45,707 nt of DNA, taken from the NCBI GenBank assembly GCA_964342805.1, contig CAYFHQ010000017.1, forward strand, positions 1-45,707. Reading direction: 5' to 3'. A program made the translations under genes and the position numbers. Below, in pieces: positions 35,926 through 43,465 of the stretch. The notes below the pieces were generated by a model. The model was not told the origin of the DNA. It made no database searches and saw only the letters and a list, made by a program, of their open reading frames with translations. Origin of the DNA: CAYFHQ01 sp964342805. Lineage in GTDB: Bacteria > Bacillota > Clostridia > Peptostreptococcales > Acidaminobacteraceae. How positions within the stretch are numbered: position 1 is the first letter of the stretch; each line of letters starts with the position of its first letter.

Positions 35926-36722
35926 TAGTATACCCCCAGACTTGCTTCAACTCTTGCCTTACGATCAATCACCCTGAAGGACCGCCATGCTGCTACCCAG
36001 TAGAGGGCTGTGGTCACCAGGAGGCCAAGTATGGCCGTTTGGATGTCTCCTCCGCTTCCTCCGGTCACTGAAAGACGTAGGACCTTGACAGCCCAAGTGG
36101 GCGACAGAAGGTAGGAAAACCACTGGACCCCATGGGGGAGGATCTCCACAGGAAACACGATCCCACATAGGATATAAATGGGGTGCTCCAGAACATTCAT
36201 AAGGATTCGGGCGCTCCTGGACAGGGTGAAAAGTCCTGCCATCATAAAGGCGATGGCAATGAAGGAGACCGTCATGAGGAGGAAGCCAAGCCCGAGCAGA
36301 CCCCAATGGGCAATGACAATGGTCCGCTGGAAAACCAGGACAACAAAGGTCGCACTAATGGCCATACTGATCAAGCCCCAGAGGGTGTTGCCAATGATCT
36401 TGCCAAGGACAGCTGTCTCAAAACCGGCTGGGCAGACGAACAAGTTCTCCAGGGTTCCATACCACCGTTCCCTCTGGATGTCTGAGGCAGAGGAGAAACA
36501 GATGGTCGACCAAAATGTGACGATACCACTGCCAAAGAGCACGTAGACGGTGAAGTCTACGTCACTTCGCTCTAAGTACATCATGCCCAGTAGAAAGCCA
36601 TAGACCAGGGGCTGGACCAGGACACAAAACTGAAAGGTGGCCCGGCCTATGGAGTTGACAAACTGGTTTTTACAGCTTGTCAGAATGGATGGCACTTTCT
36701 CAATTGGACTCCTATACCGCAT
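35925..36722 (-). CDS. ABC-2 type exporter permease (first)
   Basis: 265 residues with six hydrophobic segments and the cytoplasmic loop DIQRERWYGTLENLFVCP typical of ABC-2 permeases. It overlaps the ATPase gene by 11 bp. RBS TAGGAGGG. It pairs with the following permease as a heterodimer. The family exports drugs, polysaccharides or lipids; the substrate is unknown. Confidence 0.9.
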   Translation of the reverse strand: MRYRSPIEKVPSILTSCKNQFVNSIGRATFQFCVLVQPLVYGFLLGMMYLERSDVDFTVYVLFGSGIVTFWSTICFSSASDIQRERWYGTLENLFVCPAGFETAVLGKIIGNTLWGLISMAISATFVVLVFQRTIVIAHWGLLGLGFLLMTVSFIAIAFMMAGLFTLSRSARILMNVLEHPIYILCGIVFPVEILPHGVQWFSYLLSPTWAVKVLRLSVTGGSGGDIQTAILGLLVTTALYWVAAWRSFRVIDRKARVEASLGVY

Positions 36723-37686
36723 TGGACCCTCCTACCAACTCCACGTAAACGTCTTCTAGATTAACATCAAGGATTTGCATGCCCCGCATGGAGAACCGCC
36801 CGCAGGTTTCCACTATGGTGGCGAGGACTGCGTCAGCCTCTCCACTATGGATGTCGACGAAATTACTCTTGTCCAGCTTGACGATTTTCTCCACCTTGGG
36901 GTGGTCCTTGAGGGCCAAGAGCTGGTCTTCCTCAAGGGACTCCGCTGGCATACGCAATTTTGTCGGTTGCTCGATCAAGCGCTTTAGGCCATCCACCGTG
37001 TCCAGGGCCACCACCTGGCCTTGGTTGATAATAGCAATGCGGTCACACAGTTCTTCTGCTTCCTGCATGTAATGGGTGGTCAAGACCACTGTTGTCCCCA
37101 TGGCGGTCACCTGGCGGATAATGTCTCTTAGGTTCCTAGCCCCCACAGGATCTAGGCCAATGGTGGGCTCGTCCAGGAAGATCACTTCCGGTTGATTCAG
37201 GAGGGCCCGGGCAATTTGCAGCCGCTGCTTCATCCCCTTGGAAAAGGACTCCACCTTTCTTTTTTTCACCTCAAGGAGGCCCACCCGTTCCAAAAGACCG
37301 TCGATTAGGGCTGCCTGGTCCCTTCTTGGAATCAGATAGAGGTCGGCAAAATATTTGAGATTGTCCTCTGCACTCAGCCGCCAGTAAAGGCTCCGCTCCC
37401 CGCCAAAGATAAAGTTGATCCGTCTGCGGATGTCTCTTTCCTGGCCAAAGGTGTTAAAACCAAGCACCCTGGCCGACCCCTCTGTCGGTGACAAGAGGGT
37501 GGTCAGTATTTTAATGGTTGTTGTTTTACCCGCTCCGTTGGGGCCCAACAAGCCAAATATCTCTCCTCGCTTGACCGAGAAATCTATGCCCTTTAAGGCA
37601 GAAACTTCTTTTTTGGTCTTTTTCAGTACACCCTCGGTTGTAGTGTAGGTCCGCTTTAACCCCTCAACAACGATTACCTCTTCCAT
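36712..37686 (-). CDS. ABC transporter ATP-binding protein (DrrA-like exporter)
   Basis: 324 residues. Walker A GPNGAGKT (48-55), signature FSKGMKQ (148-154) and Walker B VIFLDEP (168-174) followed by TIGLDP. The C-terminal extension of about 90 residues is the DrrA/CcmA type found in ABC-2 exporters. RBS GGGAGGG. First gene of the ATPase-permease-permease operon. It is preceded by a consensus promoter overlapped by a long palindrome (37708-37770), so it is probably tightly repressed. Confidence 0.95.
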   Translation of the reverse strand: MEEVIVVEGLKRTYTTTEGVLKKTKKEVSALKGIDFSVKRGEIFGLLGPNGAGKTTTIKILTTLLSPTEGSARVLGFNTFGQERDIRRRINFIFGGERSLYWRLSAEDNLKYFADLYLIPRRDQAALIDGLLERVGLLEVKKRKVESFSKGMKQRLQIARALLNQPEVIFLDEPTIGLDPVGARNLRDIIRQVTAMGTTVVLTTHYMQEAEELCDRIAIINQGQVVALDTVDGLKRLIEQPTKLRMPAESLEEDQLLALKDHPKVEKIVKLDKSNFVDIHSGEADAVLATIVETCGRFSMRGMQILDVNLEDVYVELVGGSNAV

Positions 37687-37707
37687 GTGGCCCTCCCACT
37701 CAAGTGC

Positions 37708-37770
37708 ATATTAGATGTTTATCTAAATTAGATATACATCTAATATAATCTGTCACGGGCATTCTGTCAA
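37708..37770 (-). promoter_or_regulatory. Promoter and 39-bp palindromic operator of the ABC exporter operon
   Basis: Minus strand: perfect -35 TTGACA (37770-37765), 17-nt spacer, -10 TATATT (37747-37742). Positions 37708-37746 form a palindrome with 19-bp arms around A37727, and 18 of 19 pairs match (only T37719/T37735 fails). It contains four TTAGAT/ATCTAA half-sites and covers the -10 and the start site. The inner TATCTAA-A-TTAGATA is perfect. No T-run follows it, so it is an operator, not a terminator. Confidence 0.85.
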
Positions 37771-37841
37771 CCACTTTACTCCCAGCACCCCCCTCTTATC
37801 AAGGAATGCCAAGTCCAGGCCCGCTTCTTCATTTTTTACAC

Positions 37842-37880
37842 AAAAAAACTGCCCTAGATGCAAGTGCATGCTAAGGCAGG
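37842..37880 (-). terminator. Terminator of the winged-helix regulator operon
   Basis: CTGCC/GGCAG-based stem with outer CCTAG-type pairing, loop containing TGCATGCACTTGCA; on the minus strand followed by seven T. Confidence 0.8.
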
Positions 37881-37882
37881 GT

Positions 37883-38887
37883 TTATTCATTTCCCCGTAT
37901 ATGGTCATTGAGCTGCTTCAACAAGACCTGGAGGCCTCTGTTATTGGTACTGAAATACTTGATATGACGTTCCTTTTCAAGATGGAGCAGGCCCGCCTTG
38001 TGGAGGGCGTCCAGGTGGTGGGACACCGTAGCGGTGGTAAGACCGAGGGCGTCAGCGATCTGTTTGCCATACATGGGCTTCATATAGGTCATATGAAGGA
38101 TTTCAAGACGTTTGGGGTCACTGATCAATTTGAGTTTACCGGCCACCTCCCGCTTAAGCGCATCCCTATCCTTTTGAATGCGGTGGCTGGGTTTTATAAA
38201 AAGCTGGCGGTCTTGGTTCATGTAGCGAACCGTCACTGGAGAAATCCAGTAGAGGGCCGCAAACTCATAGACCTGCCAGTCGGCAATGTTCCAAAAGTTT
38301 TTCCCCATGACTTCCTGGGCATAGGACAGGGGGTGGCGGTGGTCCATACCCACTACCATAGTCTCAATCTCCCGGTCAATGTCTTCCCGGTGGGCGGTCA
38401 ATCCCTGGATAAATGCAGGATGGCTACTAGCGTCCTCAGCGAAGGCCTGGTAGGCACCGAGGAGCGACTCCCATTCCATGATTTTCTCCGCAGCTGCCCG
38501 TTTGTCTTCCTGACTCCCCTTGTGGATATGGGCCACAAGCAAGTCCGGGTCCTGGTCTGCTTGTAGGAGGAACTCCCGGTCTACGTCGCAACCGAAGTAG
38601 TGGAAAATTTGATCCACCTTGGGCAGTCTTCGGGCCTCGTCAAAAAAGTTGCCCACGTCTTCCCGCTCCAAAACAATAAGGGCCAATTCTAAGATAGACA
38701 GGGAAAACTGCTCATGGGTCCGGAGGAAGGCCAACAAGGCCTCATGTTTGTGGGCCAGTTGGTCAAAGGCTTCCAAAGGTAGCACTTGGCCATGAAAGTC
38801 TGGAAAGGCCAAGGCCCTGGACAGGGACAAAGCTTCCAAGATCAGGCTATGGCCTATGATTTTTTCATGTTTAGGAATCAGTTTCAT
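37883..38887 (-). CDS. C-terminal winged-helix (ArsR-type) regulator with large N-terminal domain
   Basis: 334 residues. The DNA-binding domain is C-terminal (252-334): LKLISDPKRLEILHM, then recognition helix TTATVSHHLDALHKAGLL and wing HLEKERHIKYFS. This is a good ArsR/HTH_20 match without metal-binding cysteines. The N-terminal 250 residues are helical and unrecognised, probably a ligand or dimer domain. RBS ATAGGTGAG. It lies 25 nt after the AbgA-like amidohydrolase gene and just upstream of the ABC exporter operon with its large operator, so it is a candidate repressor of that exporter. This link is inference. Confidence 0.85.
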   Translation of the reverse strand: MKLIPKHEKIIGHSLILEALSLSRALAFPDFHGQVLPLEAFDQLAHKHEALLAFLRTHEQFSLSILELALIVLEREDVGNFFDEARRLPKVDQIFHYFGCDVDREFLLQADQDPDLLVAHIHKGSQEDKRAAAEKIMEWESLLGAYQAFAEDASSHPAFIQGLTAHREDIDREIETMVVGMDHRHPLSYAQEVMGKNFWNIADWQVYEFAALYWISPVTVRYMNQDRQLFIKPSHRIQKDRDALKREVAGKLKLISDPKRLEILHMTYMKPMYGKQIADALGLTTATVSHHLDALHKAGLLHLEKERHIKYFSTNNRGLQVLLKQLNDHIRGNE

Positions 38888-38912
38888 ACACTCACCTATA
38901 TTCGATCATGAT

Positions 38913-40244
38913 CTAATTGGTATTATAGTCCAGGTGGAGACATTCCACAAGGACATGGGCTATGACCCGACAACCATGTTCAAAATCCTCCTGGGGGATG
39001 TCAAAATCATGACTATGTAGTTTCAGACGACTGTCCATTCCCAAACCAATAAAACTTGCCTGGCCCCCTCGGTCCTGGACGGCCTTCATGAGGTAGGCGA
39101 AGTCTTCACTGACCTTGGCCTGGTGGTCTCCATGAACCCGCTGGGTGCCTGCTTCTTTTAGGGCTAGGGTTTCTACGAACTGGGCCAATCCAGGGGAACT
39201 GTCTCCGCTGGGGGCACTGCCCACCTGATCAATCTCCACCCTGCACCCCTGCATGGCTGCGCTATGTTCAAGGGCCTTTATGGCATACTGTCGAATAAAG
39301 GCTTCTGCCTCCGTCGTTGACCCCCGGGTTTCCAGCTGCATTTTGGCAAAGGCCGGAATGATATTTCGGTCTGTCCCCCCTTGTAGGGTTCCCACATTAA
39401 TGCGGGTCACCCCCTGGCTATGGCGAGGTGCCCCTTGCAGGGCTACCATGGCCTGGGCGGCTGCCAGGAGGGCGTTGTTGCCCAACTCCGGTTGTTTGCC
39501 TGCATGGGCAGGTGTGCCAAAAAACTGTGCGTCCAGCTTGCTTGTAGCCAATAGTCCACGGAGTCCACCAATGACGCTGTATGAGCCCACAGGCCAAAAA
39601 TGAGCACCCAAGAGCATGTCCACGTCATCCACGTTGGCCACCATGGACTTTGCCCCCCTCACCCCTTCTTCTGCCGGTTGAAATATGAGTTTTAAGGTTC
39701 CTTTTAGGGGAAACTGGTCCCCTATGGCTGCAATGAGCTTGGCAACCATGATCCCTAGACTTGCGTGACCGTCGTGGCCACACCCATGCATGACCCCCTC
39801 GTGGATGGACTTATATTTTTCCATATGGGCGGGTTGGTCCTCTGCCACTACCTCACCTAAGGTCAAGGCATCCAGGTCGAAACGCAGAGCCAGGGTGGGA
39901 CCCTCTTTGGTGAAGACCTTGGTCCCCACTAGGCCCGTAAAGCCACCCTTGAAGGCTTCCAAGAAAGGCAAGTTATCCGACTCAGCCCGTTGGTACCACA
40001 GGTCCAGTTCCTGGTTTTCTGGCACCGCCATCCGAGCTTCAGCCTCAATAACATCCTGTCCTAAACTCAAGTTAAAGCCACATTCATCAAGTATTTGGGC
40101 CACTGTGGAAGCCGTTCGAAATTCCCGCCATCCGGGCTCTGGATACTTGTGTAGGGTCTTGCGTATATGGTGTAAGGCAGAGACCTGGTCCTTCAACCAG
40201 GCTTCCACTGCATAATGAATGCCGTGATCTGTTGGTATAGTCAT
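38913..40244 (-). CDS. AbgA-like M20 amidohydrolase
   Basis: 443 residues. It resembles p-aminobenzoyl-glutamate hydrolase subunit A along its length: EPGWREFRTASTVA, an insertion after the first domain (about 60-115), FDLDAL, metal-binding C155-x-H157-D158-x-H160 in MHGCGHDGH and E192-E193 in QPAEEG, and NALLAAAQAMVAL. The true substrate in this host is unknown. Start ATG 40244 (MTIPTD) has GAGGAGGAC upstream; an in-frame ATG at 40271 has no such RBS. It lies between a GGDEF protein gene and a regulator gene in one orientation. Confidence 0.88.
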   Translation of the reverse strand: MTIPTDHGIHYAVEAWLKDQVSALHHIRKTLHKYPEPGWREFRTASTVAQILDECGFNLSLGQDVIEAEARMAVPENQELDLWYQRAESDNLPFLEAFKGGFTGLVGTKVFTKEGPTLALRFDLDALTLGEVVAEDQPAHMEKYKSIHEGVMHGCGHDGHASLGIMVAKLIAAIGDQFPLKGTLKLIFQPAEEGVRGAKSMVANVDDVDMLLGAHFWPVGSYSVIGGLRGLLATSKLDAQFFGTPAHAGKQPELGNNALLAAAQAMVALQGAPRHSQGVTRINVGTLQGGTDRNIIPAFAKMQLETRGSTTEAEAFIRQYAIKALEHSAAMQGCRVEIDQVGSAPSGDSSPGLAQFVETLALKEAGTQRVHGDHQAKVSEDFAYLMKAVQDRGGQASFIGLGMDSRLKLHSHDFDIPQEDFEHGCRVIAHVLVECLHLDYNTN

Positions 40245-40292
40245 GATGTCCTCCTCAATCCATACCATCATACCACGGCTTTTCAGATGCGC

Positions 40293-42023
40293 CTATTGCA
40301 TGACTATCTTGTTTTTCCCTGACTTTTTGGCCTTGTACATGAGCATGTCCACGTCATGGAGCAACATATCTGTGTTGTCGCACCGGGTGGACATGAGCCC
40401 GATACTTACTGTCGTCTTCATGCCAAGGTATTGCCAGTTGAGATTCTCTATACTGGACCGAATCCGTTCACCGATCAAGACTCCAGTCTCCAGGTCACAA
40501 CCATTGAGGACAACCAAAAATTCCTCGCCTCCATAGCGACCCACGTGGTCCGTGTCCCTGATGGCCGACTGGATGGTCTGGGCGATGACCTTCAAGACAT
40601 CGTCTCCCACCACATGGCCAAACTGGTCATTGATTTTTTTAAAGTCGTCCACGTCCATGAGCATGACCACTCCCCCATTACACTTGGTCTCCTCAAACAA
40701 CTCAATAATGCGGTTGCGATTGGGGACCTGGGTCAGGTGGTCGGTAATGGACTGGAGGAAGAGACTCTTTTCACTCTTGCTCCGAATCCGGTAGCCTACA
40801 GAAATAAAGACAAGGCATAGGATCAGGAGTACAACCATGACAGCCAGATACATGAGGTTCCTTTGTTGCAGGTTGATCTTGTCATTCTGGGCAGCCCGCA
40901 GGGCCTCCACATAATCCATTTCCTCTTGGAACTGGAGGTTTTCAAAGGTGGTGAGGGCGTCAGCCACTTCCACATTTTCCAGGACCAAGTCCTCAGCTAT
41001 CATGGTGTTAATGCCATAATACATCCGGGCCGCTTCCTCATACTGGCCATCCAAGTAGTAGGCGGCTGCCAGAAGTGGGTTCATGACTTGACTTAAGGAG
41101 TTACTGTCATTGGGACTCTCAAGGGTTTTGATGATGGCAAGGCCTTCATTGGCCGCTTGGATGGCATGATCATAATGCTTTGCCTTTAGTTCCATCTCTG
41201 CTTGATAATAGAGGTAAATTGCAGCCTCTGCCCTCCGGTTGGGTGGCACATTGGCATTGAGGGCCTCCATGGAAGCCGAAGCACTTTCATAGTCCCCTAG
41301 GCTGGCGTCCAAGACTGCGATTTCTGCCTTAATCACGTTCTTTGGTATATAAATCAGACCCTGGCTGTTTTTTTCTTCAGCATACTTCAAGGCCAGTTCC
41401 ATGTATTGTTTGGCCAAGGGATAGGCTTCCAAGTCATTTTGAATGGCACTCAGGAAATAGTAGTACCTGGACAGGACTCCGTCATTCTTCAGTTCACGTC
41501 CGAAGAAACCGGCTTCCTTGAGCAGGTCCATGGCACTAGCTAGGTCCGATTGTTCATAATAAGCATTGGCAATAAAAATGTCGGCATAGGCCACCATGTC
41601 CGATCGTTCATGGTCCCGGCCCAGGGCACGGAGTCTGAGACCGTTTTTCAGGAGGGCACTTTGGTTGGCAAAGACCTCGTTAATTTGTAGCTTCTTCTCA
41701 ATCACTGCCATTTCCAAGTCTGGATGCGGGTCCTGCAAGAGGGCTCTTTCTACCTCCACTAACTTGTCATAGCCCTGGCCAAAATATCCGTCTTGTATGA
41801 GCATGATGGCCCTGGCGTAGTCCACCAAGAGGACTTGGTCCGCTCTTTGGAGGTTGGCAATGTCCGTGTCAGTTAAATCTCGCTTGTGGATTTGATCTTC
41901 AATGATCTCCAACATCACAGTGGAAACGGGTGCTGCAGACACCGCAAATACAGGCACGGCCTGTACCAGTATGCCGAACACAAAAAGGAGTATGAACATA
42001 CCTAGTCCCAAACTTTTTTTCAT
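40293..42023 (-). CDS. Membrane GGDEF protein with extracytoplasmic TPR-like sensor
   Basis: 576 residues. Signal peptide about 1-27 (MKKSLGLGMFILLFVFGILV). An extracytoplasmic helical-repeat region (about 35-390) with TPR-like units, a coiled stretch, one membrane helix (about 395-418, LMYLAVMVVLLILCLVFISV) and a cytoplasmic GGDEF domain. The active site is GGEEF (498-502), with I-site RDTD five residues before it, so it should be an active, product-inhibited diguanylate cyclase. Start ATG 42023 has AGAGGTGAT upstream; a longer in-frame ORF to 42161 lacks an RBS. A perfect 12-bp palindrome TATACATGTATA (42036-42047) lies in the leader. The gap to the AbgA-like gene is 48 nt. Confidence 0.92.
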   Translation of the reverse strand: MKKSLGLGMFILLFVFGILVQAVPVFAVSAAPVSTVMLEIIEDQIHKRDLTDTDIANLQRADQVLLVDYARAIMLIQDGYFGQGYDKLVEVERALLQDPHPDLEMAVIEKKLQINEVFANQSALLKNGLRLRALGRDHERSDMVAYADIFIANAYYEQSDLASAMDLLKEAGFFGRELKNDGVLSRYYYFLSAIQNDLEAYPLAKQYMELALKYAEEKNSQGLIYIPKNVIKAEIAVLDASLGDYESASASMEALNANVPPNRRAEAAIYLYYQAEMELKAKHYDHAIQAANEGLAIIKTLESPNDSNSLSQVMNPLLAAAYYLDGQYEEAARMYYGINTMIAEDLVLENVEVADALTTFENLQFQEEMDYVEALRAAQNDKINLQQRNLMYLAVMVVLLILCLVFISVGYRIRSKSEKSLFLQSITDHLTQVPNRNRIIELFEETKCNGGVVMLMDVDDFKKINDQFGHVVGDDVLKVIAQTIQSAIRDTDHVGRYGGEEFLVVLNGCDLETGVLIGERIRSSIENLNWQYLGMKTTVSIGLMSTRCDNTDMLLHDVDMLMYKAKKSGKNKIVMQ

Positions 42024-42176
42024 GGAGATCACCTCTATACATGTATACCCGAAAGTCCGGTCTAGATGCCACAATGTCGAATTTTGTTGCATAATAGAAA
42101 TGAAGATATAGGCAGGATTTACTATCTTAAGGAAGAATTGAGTAGGTATGGGGTCTTTCACAGGTGTGAAGGCATG

Positions 42177-42205
42177 AAAAAAAGGAAGACGCTTGGTCTT
42201 CCTTT
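42177..42205 (-). terminator. Terminator of the small peptide gene
   Basis: Perfect GGAAGAC/GTCTTCC stem (42184-42202) with a 5-nt loop; on the minus strand followed by eight T. It lies 26 nt after the peptide stop codon. Confidence 0.93.
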
Positions 42206-42231
42206 CGTGATTGTGTCTAGTCTTATGATGA

Positions 42232-42378
42232 TTAGCCTTTCATGGTGAAATAAGAGAACACAATAGGTATATCATCTTCATGACCTACCATTTGCAACTT
42301 GTGTTCATTTCCACTAAGTGACGAAATTGTAGTTATAATGATACCGAAAGTCAAAGCAAAAATTAGCAGTTTTTTCAT
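42232..42378 (-). CDS. 48-residue secreted pro-peptide, candidate PapR-like signal
   Basis: ATG at 42378, stop TAA at 42234-42232. RBS AGGGGG lies 5 nt upstream and an intrinsic terminator follows, so this is a complete small gene. The product starts MKKLLIFALTFGIIITTISS, a classic Sec signal (KK then a hydrophobic run). It continues with a polar middle (NEHKLQMVGHEDD) and ends DIPIVFSYFTMKG. PapR, the signal of PlcR in Bacillus cereus, is also 48 residues, also begins MKKLLI, and ends in DLPFEF; the DIPIVF stretch here is similar in place and character. It lies 89 bp from, and divergent to, the PlcR-like regulator. A membrane toxin is a weaker alternative because the C-half is polar. Confidence 0.8.
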   Translation of the reverse strand: MKKLLIFALTFGIIITTISSLSGNEHKLQMVGHEDDIPIVFSYFTMKG

Positions 42379-42467
42379 GTAATCCCCCTCTTCAAACCAA
42401 TTTTATGATAGAACTATATTTAATGAAACCCGTTCAAAGTCGTGGTTACCTGGAGGTATGCAATTAC
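42379..42467. promoter_or_regulatory. Shared divergent promoter region of the peptide and regulator genes
   Basis: An 89-bp AT-rich region. Plus strand: -10 TATATT (42415-42420) with TTCAAA (42391-42396) 18 nt upstream. Minus strand: -10 TAAAAT with TTTCAT 17 nt upstream. A small palindrome ATAG-AA-CTAT (42408-42417) lies between both and could bind the regulator. The promoters are weak matches. Confidence 0.45.
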
Positions 42468-43415
42468 ATGTTTCAAAGTTATGATCTACAGAATTTTGGT
42501 AACGAGTTAAGGAAAATCAGAAAAAACTGCGGCTATACACAAAAGGACATTCAAAGACTGACCGGCCTAAACACCGATACACTCAGAAAAATTGAGAATG
42601 GTCATGTGATCCCTAAGTACGAGACAATGGAAGTCCTTTCAATTATCTACCGCTACGATTTGCTTCGTTTGCTTATTCAACATCGCAATGAGTCCTTCAT
42701 GCTTGACTTTTCAACTAAGATGGATCGAATCCTACTGGAAAATGATACGGACTCCATTGAGAACATGATTGATGCCTTTCAAAAATTCAAGGCACAATCT
42801 GACCGGTATTCAAAGTTTGTTTTTAACATTCATATCAACCAATATGAACAGTTCATTTATATCATAGATGAGTATTACAACAGTCCAGCTCCCAACTTCG
42901 AAGCCATAAAGACAAATCTTATCAAAGTAATGAGACTGACTATCCCAGAGTTTCAAATCGAACTCATGGAAGCCTTCCGATATAACTTCTTTGAAATGAG
43001 AGTTCTCATGTTAATCGCTGAGACACTTAGAAGAACAGATCAGTTAGTCGATGCTATTCGTATGTTCACTATAACTTTAGATGGATTAATGATCACCCCT
43101 GTTGACGAAGCGAATAATCATGAGCTTATACTCAAGACCTTTTTCCTCCTTGCCTATTGTCATCATACAGCGGATGACGACAGTAACGCATTCAAAACTG
43201 CCAACGAAGGAATTGCATTTGCCAGAAGGCTCCACAGTGCTTATTGCCTACCCCAACTCCTCTTCCGAAAAGGAGTCAGCGAACGCTTCCTAGGTAAAGA
43301 AGAATACAAAGACACCATCCAAATGAGCATCAACCTCTTGCACATCATGGGCCATGACGAGCTTGCTGAGACCTATAAACAGGTGAGTGTCGACCATTAT
43401 GATATGAAATTTTAA
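42468..43415 (+). CDS. RNPP/PlcR-like HTH regulator with helical-repeat C-terminal domain
   Basis: 315 residues. An XRE helix-turn-helix at about 10-66 (NELRKIRKNCGYTQKDIQRL, then TDTLRKIENGHVIPKYETME). The rest is all-helical with TPR-like units. The C-terminal part (AFKTANEGIAFARRLHSAY, QLLFRKGVSERFLGKEEY) resembles PlcR in the same position. In that family the repeat domain binds a re-imported peptide. Start ATG 42468 has TGGAGG 11 nt upstream; an in-frame ATG at 42405 adds 21 residues across the promoter. The adjacent divergent pro-peptide gene supports a peptide-sensing role. Base use is more AT-rich than the neighbours. Confidence 0.85.
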   Translation: MFQSYDLQNFGNELRKIRKNCGYTQKDIQRLTGLNTDTLRKIENGHVIPKYETMEVLSIIYRYDLLRLLIQHRNESFMLDFSTKMDRILLENDTDSIENMIDAFQKFKAQSDRYSKFVFNIHINQYEQFIYIIDEYYNSPAPNFEAIKTNLIKVMRLTIPEFQIELMEAFRYNFFEMRVLMLIAETLRRTDQLVDAIRMFTITLDGLMITPVDEANNHELILKTFFLLAYCHHTADDDSNAFKTANEGIAFARRLHSAYCLPQLLFRKGVSERFLGKEEYKDTIQMSINLLHIMGHDELAETYKQVSVDHYDMKF

Positions 43416-43460
43416 AAGGACTGTCCCCAAGATCTCTCGATCAAGGGCACAGTCCTTTCT
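43415..43460. terminator. Bidirectional terminator between the regulator and the hybrid kinase
   Basis: AAGGACTGT-CCCC paired with GGG-CACAGTCCTT, loop about 15 nt. T-run TTTT on the minus strand and TTTCTT on the plus strand. Confidence 0.8.
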
Positions 43461-43465
43461 TGTGT

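Noticed and set aside
37708..37746. Palindrome as intrinsic terminator
   Set aside because: AT-rich stem, no following T-run, and it lies on a perfect promoter; an operator fits better.
37868..38566. Long plus-strand ORF opposite the winged-helix regulator
   Set aside because: The minus-strand gene has a clear HTH domain, RBS and terminator; the plus-strand product has no recognisable features.
42174..42248. 24-codon plus-strand ORF beginning MKKRKTLGLPF, resembling a short hydrophobic signal peptide
   Set aside because: Its KK-rich start is the T-run and hairpin of the minus-strand peptide gene's terminator read backwards, its RBS is poor, and it overlaps the end of the better-supported 48-residue gene.
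42457..42483. Short ORF MQLHVSKL just after GGAGG upstream of the RNPP-like regulator
   Set aside because: Out of frame with the regulator and without other support. It may slightly affect translation, but nothing shows it is made.
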